Source: Deltaproteobacteria bacterium
GTDB taxonomy: Bacteria; Desulfobacterota; Desulfuromonadia; Desulfuromonadales; Geopsychrobacteraceae
Length of the DNA: 64,000 nt
Direction: 5' to 3'
Assembly: GCA_024280335.1 (NCBI GenBank)
Contig: JAJRQI010000049.1
Coordinates: forward strand, 1 to 64,000
A program made the position numbers and the translations under genes. Of the stretch, positions 9,221 to 20,100 are shown piece by piece. The first letter of the stretch is position 1, and each line of letters opens with the position of its first letter. The notes below the pieces were generated by a model that ran no database searches, had not been told where the DNA came from, and worked only from the letters and a program-made list of their open reading frames with translations.

Positions 9221-10099
9221 TTAAAGTCTCTCGATCTCTTTGGTGCCGAACAACCCGTAAGGCTTGATGACCAGGATGAGGGTCAGCAGCGTGAAGATCG
9301 CCAGCATCTTGTACTCACCGCCCCAGAACGCCCCGACGATGGTTTCGAGCCAGCCGATGATCAGGCCGCCCACCAGGGCACCCAGAATACTGTCGAGGCC
9401 GCCGAAGATGACCACCACCAGAATGGCGAGCGCCATCCCTCCCGAGTGCGGGCTGAGCCCACCGCTGGCGGAGAACAGAATCCCGGCGAGAGCGGTCGCC
9501 ATGCAGCCGAAAATCCAGGCAAAATTAAACACCCGTGGAACGCTGATGCCCATGGAGAAGGAGGCAGCCTGGTCCGAGGCGGTGGCTCTCAGGGCCACCC
9601 CGCCCCTGGAGAAGCGAAAGTAGAGCAGGTAGCAGATGAGCATCGCTACGGCGATCAGGGCGGAGAAGGCGATCTTGGAGGAGACGTAGATTTCGCCGAG
9701 GAAGATCGGCTGGCGCGGCAGAAATCCGGGCAGCACCTGCGGGCCGCCGCCCCAGATGATTTGCGCCGTGCCGACCAGGATATTGGAGAGGCCGATGGTC
9801 ACCATGATGACGGAAATCGGCGATTCCCCCAACATCGGCCTGATGATCGTCTTCTCGGTCAGTCCGCCCAGCAAGCCGCCGCTCACGACTGCGGCGGGAA
9901 GCGCCAGCCACAGGGGCCAGGCGAAGATCCCGGCGAAGGTTAAAAAGAAGTAGGCGGAGATCATCATGATCTCGCCGATGGCGAAATTGATGACCTTGGT
10001 GGCCTTGTAGATGATGACGAAGCCCAGCGCGACCAGGGCGTAAATAGCGCCGGTGCATAATCCCGCCAGACTGCTCTCGATAAAAAACAACCAATCCAT
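9221..10099 (-). CDS. livH: Liv-type ABC transporter permease (LivH-like)
   Basis: 292 residues, the normal LivH length, strongly hydrophobic, with the family sequence GAIYALVALGFVIIYKATKV (about 17-36) followed by INFAIGEIMM, and GGLDSILGALVGGLIIG (about 233-249). It is the second half of the inner-membrane channel. Its ATG overlaps the livG stop as TGATG at 10097-10101, a sign of translational coupling. LivM follows one base after its stop. Confidence 0.93.
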   Translation of the reverse strand: MDWLFFIESSLAGLCTGAIYALVALGFVIIYKATKVINFAIGEIMMISAYFFLTFAGIFAWPLWLALPAAVVSGGLLGGLTEKTIIRPMLGESPISVIMVTIGLSNILVGTAQIIWGGGPQVLPGFLPRQPIFLGEIYVSSKIAFSALIAVAMLICYLLYFRFSRGGVALRATASDQAASFSMGISVPRVFNFAWIFGCMATALAGILFSASGGLSPHSGGMALAILVVVIFGGLDSILGALVGGLIIGWLETIVGAFWGGEYKMLAIFTLLTLILVIKPYGLFGTKEIERL

Positions 10100-10923
10100 C
10101 AGCCTGCTCCCGAAGCGTTTTCGGCGCCTAAACGTCGCCGCATATCCGCAACATCGCCGCTGCCCAGGTAGGCCTTGAGAACCTCGGGGTTTTCCTTGAC
10201 TTCGGCGGCTTTTCCTTGCGCGATCACCTCACCGAAATTGAGCACCACCACCTTGTCGGAGATATCCATGACCATCTCCATATCGTGCTCCACCATCAGG
10301 ATGGTCATCTGCCACTCCTGATTGAGATCGAGGATGAAGCGCGCCATGTCCTCTTTCTCCTCACGGTTCATCCCCGCGACCGGCTCGTCGAGCAGCAGAA
10401 TTTCCGGCCCGATGGCGAGCGCCCGGGCCAGCTCTACCCGCTTCTGCAGGCCGTAGGAGAGGCTTGCCACCGGCAGGTTGCGGATGTGGTCGATCTCGAG
10501 GAAATCGATGATCTTGCTCTCGATCTTCTCGCGCAGTTCCAGCTCCTCGCGCCTGGCGCGCCCGAAGTAGACCAGCGCGGAGAGCAGCCCGGTCTGCAGG
10601 TGGGAGTGGGCACCGAGTTTGATGTTGTCGATCACCGTCATGCCGCGAAACAGCGCGATGTTCTGAAAGGTTCGCGCCAGGCCCAGCTTGGCGCGTTTCG
10701 GCGGGTGCAGCCGGCTGATATCTTTCCCGCGGAAGAGCACCCGTCCGGCTTGAGGTCGGTAAAATCCGGAGATGGTATTGAACAGTGAGGTCTTGCCGGC
10801 ACCGTTGGGGCCGATAACTGTTGTTATCCCCCCCTCGGGCATATCGAAGGAGACTTCGTTCAGCGCCCGCAGCCCGCCGAACGAGAGGGTGATTCCTTCA
10901 AGAGTAAGGATCGGATCAGACAT
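10099..10923 (-). CDS. livG: Liv-type ABC transporter ATP-binding protein (LivG-like)
   Basis: 274 residues. Walker A GPNGAGKTS is near residue 39, the signature SYGLQKRVELARAL near 160, Walker B LLLDEPVAGMN follows, and the LivG-type ending GEVIAQGKAAEVKENPEVLK is present. It is the first gene of the transporter series, so the promoter should lie in 10924-11026, ahead of the next gene's terminator. The ribosome binding site is weak (GGGGACC). Together with LivF it hydrolyses ATP for import. Confidence 0.93.
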   Translation of the reverse strand: MSDPILTLEGITLSFGGLRALNEVSFDMPEGGITTVIGPNGAGKTSLFNTISGFYRPQAGRVLFRGKDISRLHPPKRAKLGLARTFQNIALFRGMTVIDNIKLGAHSHLQTGLLSALVYFGRARREELELREKIESKIIDFLEIDHIRNLPVASLSYGLQKRVELARALAIGPEILLLDEPVAGMNREEKEDMARFILDLNQEWQMTILMVEHDMEMVMDISDKVVVLNFGEVIAQGKAAEVKENPEVLKAYLGSGDVADMRRRLGAENASGAG

Positions 10924-11026
10924 GGATTAAGGTCCCCGGGCAAGCCGGCACAACCGGCCGGACTGAATATTTCATTCGCAACAAAGGTACCCGGTTGAAT
11001 TAAAAAGCGGTATAAGCAGGATGCCT

Positions 11027-11059
11027 GATGTCCTGTAGGTATTGCACCTACAGGACATC
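11027..11059 (-). terminator. strong hairpin after the giant cytochrome gene
   Basis: A perfect 14-base inverted repeat (GATGTCCTGTAGGT / ACCTACAGGACATC) with a 5-base loop lies 48 bases after the stop of the minus-strand gene 11107-22620 and before livG. There is no immediate U-run; a run of T comes about 25 bases later on the minus strand, so termination may be imperfect or the hairpin may act as a 3' stabiliser. Confidence 0.65.
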
Positions 11060-11106
11060 TGCCCGCTACGGACTGAATGGAAGTGCCTTAAGTTGACAAT
11101 ACCGTT

Positions 11107-14100
11107 TTATAGCCCCGGAACTTGGGTTGCCGTATTGTGGGCCGCAGAATCGGCGCTGCTGTTGCCAAGTTGGCCGAATATATTTTGTCCCCAGGCCCAG
11201 TAGCTGCCATTTTGCTTGACTGCCATGCCATGAAAACTGGTGGCAATACTGCTGACATCGGTCAGATAGGTTATCGGGTCCGTGTTGGGATTTTCGACGA
11301 CCTGAACCGGAACCAGAGAGTAGCCGGCGACCAAATGATCGCTATTATCTCCCAAGGCACCGTACGAGTTGTTGCCCCAGGTCCAGACCGTGCCGTCTGC
11401 TTGCAAGGCGATACTGTTCAGCTCGCCAGCTGAGATGGCTGCGATCCCGGTGAGTTGACCGACTCCCCCGGGACCTTTGACTGCGACCGGCAGCGAGCGT
11501 TGCTCTGTGCTGTTATCACCGAGGTTGCCGTAACCGTTCGTTCCCCAGGCGCGAATGGTTTTGTCATTTTTCAGGGCCAGACTGAATCCAGCTCCGGCGG
11601 CAATCGTGGTGACGTTGGAAAGAAATCCGGAGAGGTCAGTTGGATCGGTGACTTGCACCGCCGTCAGTTTATTTGTGCTATCGCTCCCCAGGCCGAGTTG
11701 GCCGTTATTGTTCTGCCCCCAGGCCCAGACCGTCCCGTCCGCTTTTAAAGCCAGACTGTGGCTGGCACCAGCCGAGACCGCAACGACACCGGTCAGGTAG
11801 TTTATCGGCACGGTGGTTGGATCTTCGATGACCTGCAGCGGCAAGGTTCGTTCTGTAGCCGTTGTGTTGTCGCCGATCTGACCGTACCAGTTCATCCCCC
11901 AAGCCCAGACCGTACCGTCATTTTTCAGCGCCAGAACGTGACCGTCGCCGGCCGAGACGCGGTTCACATCGCTCAGGTAGCCGCTGGGATCAGTGCTATC
12001 GATTACCTGTCTGGCGGAACATTCTTTGGTCGATGTCGCACCGAGGCCGAGCTGTCCGGCGCCGTTAAACCCCCAGCCCCAGACGCTGCCGTCCCGCTTG
12101 CTGGCAACCGCAAAGCGGCGACCGGCGGCAATCGACACGACCGTCTGCAGGTAGGTTACCGGAACCGTGCCAGGATCCTCAACGACCTGGATCGGGGAGC
12201 TGCGCTGAACGGTGGTGTTATCACCCAGTTCGCAGAGGCCGTTGTCACCCCAGGCCCAGGTGGTGCCATCCGCTTTTAATGCCAGGCTGAAACTCTCTTC
12301 AAAGAGGCTGGTATCGACCCGTAGCGGCGAGTCAATATCGCAGGCGGCGCCGATGCCGTCAGCGTCTCGATCGATCTGGCTTGGATTAGCCAGATTCGGG
12401 CAGTTGTCGCAGACATCGCCAAGTCCATCGCCGTCCACGTCGGCCTGGTTGCTGTTCGGAACCTGCGGACAGTTGTCGGCGGTGCCGTAGATTGCGTCGC
12501 CGTCGCCATCGGTGCCAGCGGCTCTGATAATACGGAAGCCGGTTCTGCGGCTGTTGGCGCTGGGAACTGCGGAGGCTCTGGAGGCGGAGCGGGCCTCTCT
12601 GACATAAGAATCGATACTTCCTCCACGCACCACCTTGCTGGTCCCGGTTGCCGGGCCGTTCGGATCTGTGCCCGGTGAGCTGAGATAGTAGTCAGGCACA
12701 TACCAATCCTGCACCCACTCAGCAACATTGCCGTGCATATCGTACAGTCCCCAGCTATTGGGGATTTTTTGCGCCACCGGTTTGATAGTGGAATAGGCGG
12801 AACGGCTCACCCAGCCGATAAGATCCAACACCGGGTCGCTATAGGATGATTCGGTCATCGCACCGTTGGCAAAAGCGAGCACGCTGCCTGCACGCGAGGC
12901 GTACTCCCACTGCGCTTCGGAAGGCAGCCGGTAGGTTCCCTGGCTCATTCCATTGAGAATTGTCAGAAAGGTCTGTGCGTCATCCCAGGAAACCGATTCA
13001 ACCGGGCAATCGATCCCGCAGGAAGGATCATCCGCTGGATTGGAGCCGGTCACCGCTTCCCACTGCCCCTGGGTTACCTCGGTGGTCTGCAGGTAATAGG
13101 GTTCGGAAAGCGTGACTAGATGCGGCGTCTCTCCTGAAGACCACTCATACTCTGCGGGAGGAACTTCACCGCTGCCGATCGGATATTCTGAGGTGCCGTC
13201 CGGGCTACCCATGGTAAAGCTGCCAGCCGGAATCAGCTGGAAAGTCATGCCGAAAACATTGCTGACGGTCGCTGCCGGTGGCCCGACCAGAACCGTCCGC
13301 GTGACCTGACTGGCGGCCACCCCGGCATCATCAACGGCATCGTAGGTGATGGTGTAGCTTCCTTCGGTTGCAGTGTCGAGCGTATCGCCGCCGATGATTA
13401 CCGCTGACGAAACAGCGCAGGCATCGGTTAGATTGGCACCCGCTTCAACATAGCTGCCGCCGACATCAATCCGCAGGGCCCGATTGCCGTTGAGGGTGAT
13501 GATCGGGGGGACGGTATCCTGCACGGTTACAACCCGGGTCACGGCAACGGCAGCATTACCCGCACTATCCGCAACGTTGTAATGCCGGCTGCTAGAACCG
13601 AGGATTGTTTCATCGACCGTACCGGCAACCGTGGCGCTCAATCCGATATCGCGATTGTCGCTGACCACTGCCCCCGGGTCGGCGAAGGGGGTGGCGCATT
13701 CATGGAACATGGCGGCCGGACCGATCAGGGTAATCACTGGCGCTTCAGTGTCTGCTGGCGCAGGCGGGTCGGCAACGGTGACGGTGACCATGTCTGCGGT
13801 TGAAGAACTTGGCCCATCCGCAACGATTAACCGGAGGGTATAGATTCCCGGCAGGTCTGCGGTGAAGGTGGGACTGACGGCTGAGCTGTCCGACAGCGCG
13901 GCACTGCTTGCGGCCGGTTTACCGGTGAGGGTCCAACTGTAAGTAAGTGGTGAGCCTTCCTGATCAAAACTGCCGCTGCCGTCAAGGGTGATGATCGCTT
14001 CGGTTAGCGCAACATGGTCAAGACCCGCATCGGCGACCGGTGCGTTTCCGGTACCGAAATAGCCGATCACGATCCTGCCGACAGAAGGGGTCACTGCCGT

Positions 14101-17100
14101 ATCGGTCGAAGCGAGATTCAGCCGATACTGGATATATCGGTCACCGTCGCTTACGCAGCTATTGGCCGAGATGTCGGTGCCATAAACTACCGCTGCGCAG
14201 CTGTCCCAGTCCGCTGCTCCGGCCATGGTCGCGTCATTCGAGGTCCTGACCTTGACCTGGATCGAGGTTGAAACCGGCAGGGCTTCGTCCCAGACGATGC
14301 TGTTGAAGCCCAGGTTCGATTCGGTGTCGTAGATCGTTGACGTGTAGTCGCCTGACCCCTGATAGGTCGAATCGAGCGTATAATAGTACGGGCTGTCGGA
14401 CATATCTGCACAACCACCGTAGACATTTGCGTAGATAGCAAAATGGGGGTTTTCGGTCGAATCGATGGCGATCGAGGTCTGGTAATCGCCGTCCGCGCAG
14501 GCGCCCTGATAATATCCAGGTTCGATTAGCCAGCTACCGGAGGCATTGGTGGCGTAGTAATGACCTTTTTGGGTTTTGTTAAGGTAACTGATATGCACCT
14601 TGTCAAACCGGTCGATGGCAATCGCGGGTGATTGTCCGACGCTGCCGGTGGCATCGATCGTTGTGCTGACCCAGCGACCGGAGGCATTGGTGGCGTAGTT
14701 GAGATCCTCGGCAGCCCCATCGAAATAAGCGGCGTGCAACGTCCCCCTGGAATCGATCGCCAGGGCTGAAGAGCGTGGATTCGCCCCAGGCCAGTCGATG
14801 ACCGTGTCGTGCCAGATTCCGGCAGAATTGGTCGTGTAGACCAGCTCGCCGGTGCTGATCCGGATGTGAATAACATGGATTTTGTCGTTGCTGTCGATCA
14901 CCAGAGATGGCATATAGCCACAATCGCCTGCGGTTGAGGCAATCAGCACTTCAAACCCGCCACCGGCAAGCTGTCGGGCGTATTTCAAGTCACCATTCTG
15001 GCTGAAGGCGATATAAGGCAGGTCGCCGGAGTCGAAAGTAAGGGCGATATCCTGCTCAAAGTCGCCGATATCCTGCTGTTGCACGACCCAACTACCGGTT
15101 TTGTTGGTGGCATAGAAGAGTGCTGGCGATGCAGCCCAGGCGATATGGGCCTTGCCGCTGCTGTCGAGGCCGAAGGCGCTGCCGCTGCGCTGCTTGGCGG
15201 CAACAACCTCGGCGGCAAAGCTGCCTGAGGTATCGCTACTGTAGACGGTCTCATAGTAGTTGTTGTAGTTGATATGCGCCTGATCGTCAGCATCAAGAGC
15301 CAGCGACACACCGTAGCGACCATCGTGATAGCGCACGCTATATTTCGGATCGATTAGCGGACTCAGATCGGTGGCTGTCTTTTGCAGCGTGATGTGGTCG
15401 GCCAGTTGACTGCTCGAGGTCTGGCTCAGCACCGACCCGGTGCTTTCAAAGTCGGCTCGGCTATCCTGTACCCAGACTTCGCAGGCGTTGCCGATCCCGT
15501 CACTGTCACCATCCTCCTGCCCCGGATTGGCAATGTCGGGACAGTTGTCGCGGGAGCAATCGAACCCTTCGGCGCTGCCCAGAACGGCAACCGGCTCCAG
15601 TGCAGTATAGCGCCTGACCCTGATCCAGTCGTAGGAGGTGTCCTGGATATTGCTGCTGGCGCTGCCGTCATAACTGCCCAGCGTCAGATAGCGCAAATCC
15701 TTTGTCCAGTTCACGCCGGTCAGAGAACTGGTTACGCGGTAATCGTTCCAGAGTTCGACCCTGTTCCCGGTAACGGATATCCCCGTTACATACCAGTACC
15801 GATCCAGCGAGTCCCAACCGTTGAGACCGCCGCCGCTGCTCAGGTTGAAGCTGGCCGCAGCGCCATCGGCAGCGCGGTAGCTGACCGTTTGGGTACTCTG
15901 ATTGCGCAGTTGAAATACCGCCGCAGCACTGGCGGCGTTGTCAGCGCTGGCGAATCGGGAGGAAGAAATCCCCGGCACCAGACCCGACCGGGCGGTATCG
16001 AACGCATCAAAGCGGACCCGACTCTCAACCATATAGCCATCCTGAAGCCGGTATGGCAGCTGGTTTTGCAGAGCTAATCCGCCGCTGTTTAACCTGAGCG
16101 TTCCGGCGTTAACCGAATAGTCATCTGCGGCAAGCGACCAGCGGTCGATATCGAGAGCGCTAAAATCATCAAACAGGAGGAAGACCTTTGCGCCGTCGCT
16201 TTCCGCGGCCAAGGTTTCATCCCCATAGTACAGCCAGGCGGTAGCGCTGTAGGCCGACTTAATCCAGACGGTGGCGGTGTCGCCGACGATACTCTCTACC
16301 CAGTAGGGCAGTTTAACCTTGGCGCTTTCTGTAGCGTAAAAACGCAGGTCATGAAAATCATCCTGCATGCCGGGATAATTTGCTCGCTCAATCCGCAGCC
16401 GGGTCGGCCAGTTTGACTTGAAGTTGTAGATGGCAATGGCTGCCCGGTTGGGCTGACAGGCGGTAATGTCGTTTGCGTAAACCCCATCACCATCCGAATC
16501 GTCGGCGACACTGTAGGGGCTGACGTCGCAAACATTGCCACGGCCATCCTGATCGCTGTCGGTCTGTTCGGCGTTGGCTACCGCCGGGCAGTTATCCTGC
16601 CCCAGACAGATGCCGTCTCCATCGCCATCGCCATTAAAAGTGTAGTTGATCGTCAGCGCGGCAAGGGAGGGGCTCTGTGACGGATCGGTCGTGGCAAGGG
16701 TGGCCTGATATTGCAGAAAGCTGTCGCCGTCGGTTACGCAACTGCTGGCAGACAGGTCGAGGTTGCTGCTCACGCCGCTGCAGCTGCTCCAATCGGCGGC
16801 ACCGGTCATGGTAGCGCTGTTTGAGCTTCGCACTTTCAGGTTCAGCGTCGTGTTGTACGGTTGCAAGGCGCTGAACTGGATGGTGTCGTAGCCGAGATTC
16901 TCGCCGGTATCATAAATAACCGATTCGTAACTGCCTGCGGTTGCATAGACGGCAGTCGCCAGTTCAAGGTGGCCGATATTGTTGACCCCGTGTACCTGTA
17001 CCGGTTGCGCTACGGTGCTGTTTAAACCGTTGCCGAGCTGGTAGGAGGTGCCGGTCCCCCAGCAGTAGGGGGTGCTGCTTTGAGAAACCACGCAGGTATG

Positions 17101-20100
17101 GCGTCCGTTATCAATGTTGCTGATGCCGGTCAGGTAGCTGCCGTCGTGATCCCCGGTTGCCGCCTCCCCTTTGGCCACAAAGGCAGGGGAGTTGGTATAG
17201 ATATCCCAACAATAGGTATAATTCGCGGATGCGGCACAGGCACCTGCGTAGCTGGCGGCGATATGCTCAATATTGCTTAAATAGAGCCCCTCGACATCCG
17301 CAGCAACCGCATCGCCCGCCGGGATTCTGGCCGGGTCGCTGGCCACCCCGCCGACATTGCCCCAACAGTAGGCCGCACCGCTGTTTGAAATAGCACAGCT
17401 GTGCGAGCTGCCGGGATTACTGCCCGAGGATATTGTTTTGATATTGCTGAGATAGTCACCATCCTGGTCAAAAAATAGCGCTGCGCCTTTTTTTACTCGG
17501 TGGGGGCCATACTTTGGCAGCGCCACGTCGTTATAATCTTTGCCCCAGCAGTAGGCATTGCCGCTCTTTGTCACCGCGCAGGTTCGACCGCCGCCAACCG
17601 AGAGGTCGGCAATGTTATTCAGGTAGGTTCCATCGGAGTCGCTGTCCGCCTGGCCGCGGACAATTCTGGCCGGGGTGCTCTGGTCCGCCCAGTCGACTCC
17701 GCCCAGCCGCCCCTGGTAGCCGTCGCCCCAGCAATAACCGTAGCCGCTCTCCGACACCACGCAAGCCCGGCTGCTGCCAGCACTGACGGTCTTGATGTTG
17801 GCCAGATAGGTGCCGTCATGGTCGCTGGCAGCGGCCTGACCTTTCAGAACTCTGACCGGAGTATGCTTTTCGATGTTGCTGGCGTCGCCGAGGGTCGACT
17901 CATAGTTGGCACCCCAGCAATAAACATTGCTGTTATTGGAGACCGCACAGGTGAAATAATCTCCCGCAGAGACGGTTCTGATGTTGGCCAGATAGGTGCC
18001 GTCATGATCTCCGTTTGCCGCCGCACCTTTTAGTACCCGGACCGGAGTGGGGCGGGTAAGGATGCTGTCATCGCCAAGATTGCCGCCGCCATAGCCTGGA
18101 TAGGAACTGTTATTGCCCCAACAGCTTACGCTGCCATCGTTGGCAAGGGCGCAGCTGTGATCATAGCCAGTGGTTATCTGGGCAATAGAAACCTTGTTCG
18201 GTGTCGTCAGCGTGATGCGGTTGTTGTCGGTTTGCGTCGCGGTAAATGTGCCGGGCGCAAAATCGAGTTCCCCGCTCTGCTGCCAGCTCGAATAGTCACA
18301 GTCACAGGCATCGCCGACCCCGTCACCGTCGGCGTCAGTCTGCTCGCTGTTGGCGGTGGCTGGACAGTTGTCGATAGCGCCGCAAATGCCGTCACCATCG
18401 GCATCGTTGTCCGCATCGGCCGGGCACGAATCGCAGCGGTTGCCGATGCCATCGTAGTCAGCGTCCAGTTGGTCACTATTGGCCACATCAGGGCAGTTGT
18501 CATAACTGCCGCAGAGGCCGTCCCCGTCGGTATCGTTACCGGGATCGGTCGGACAAACATCACAGGCGTCACCGCTGCCGTCGCCATCCGAATCGGTCTG
18601 GTCGGTATTGGCAATCGTCAGACAATTGTCACAGCTGTCTCCAATACCATCAGCGTCGAGATCCGACTGATCGGCGTTGTATTTTGTCGGGCAATTGTCG
18701 CAGGCATCGCCATAGGCATCCACGTCACTATTGAGCTGGTCCGGGTTGGCGCTGGTCAGACAATTATCGCAGAGATCGCCGATCGCATCATTGTCGATAT
18801 CCGACTGATCGGCGTTGGGTGTCGTCGGGCAGTTGTCGTTATCGGCCAGTTTGGGTGGCCGGAAACCTGTTCCTTCACAGACCGCGTCATTATCCTGATC
18901 GTTGTTGGCATCAGCGGGGCAGAATTCACAGGCATCGCCGATGCCGTCGTTATCCGCATCTAGCTGCTGCCAATTGGGCGTATCAATACAGTTGTCACAA
19001 ACATCGCCGCTGCCGTCGCCGTCGCTGTCGGTCTGGTCGGTATTCGGCCCGGCGACACAGTTGTCCTGAGCATCGGCGATGCCGTCATTGTCCATGTCGA
19101 AATTCTCAGTGAAGAAATGCGGCTTGAAGTCTCTGAGGTACCAGCCATCCAGTGACGAGGTTTCTACCGGCCCGAGTCCTGCCGCGAGGGTTGTTGCATC
19201 CGGTTCGGAATGGCAGTTGCCACAGGTCGGATTGGAGATGATCGCTCCGCCTTGGTTAAAGGCCGGGTCAGCCCACAAAGAGCGATCGGTTAATTCAATA
19301 TAGTTGTCGTCAACGGCATTGTACTGCAGAACCCGCAGATCACCGTTTTCGCCGCTGCGCGTCATTGCGGGACGGATGGTGCCATGCGGGTCATGGCAGA
19401 ACACACAGGAGCTGTTGATCTCCCAGGTTGATTCTTCAATATGCAGGAAATGATAATTGTAGGTGCCGAAATCCGGGCGGTTGTCAGATCTGAAATTAGT
19501 CTCCAGGTTAACCCCGCTATCTGCCGGATCAGCCTTTATCCAGGCGGCATCATGACAGCTGTAGCAAAGCGCAAAATCGGTATCTTCGGTGGGGAGTTGT
19601 TTCGGAAGCTCCAGCCCTTTGCCCGGATAAAAACGATAGTTGGTAGGACTATTGGTCGCAACTTCCGTAGCCAGGTGGTCGATATGCTGCTGTTTCAGAT
19701 CGTGGCAATTGCTGCAAGCCATGTTGTGACCGGTAACAAAATAACCCCAGCTACTGTTGTCGCCCAGAACATTGCCAGCCGAGACGCCGCTGCCGTCCTG
19801 TTTTGAGTTGGCCGGAACATCGTCATGACAGCCGCTGCACCACAGCTGTTTGTCGAAGGGGAGTTGGCCGTTGCTGTACACGCCGGTTTGCCAGTTACTC
19901 TTCGCGCCAACGATCGCATCGTTGACCCCGTCGATAACGCCGCCGGGACTATGACAGGCATCACATACTGCGGTGTTGGCAAAATCCTCGCCATCCTTGA
20001 AGTCGGGGAAGTTGTTTATGTCGTGGCAGGCATCACAGCTGATGTTCGGCCCCTTCTGGTCGTCGGCATCATTCTCGGTATGGGTCGAGTGACTCTGGGT

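Noticed and set aside
18157-18963. A 268-codon frame on the plus strand with repetitive Val/Ile/Gly composition
   Set aside because: Antisense to the TSP3 repeats of the giant gene; its repeats simply mirror the DxDxDG coding repeats.
18290-19090. Regularly spaced repeats that could be read as a CRISPR-like array
   Set aside because: The repeats are in-frame TSP3 coding units of varying length, without constant repeats or unique spacers.
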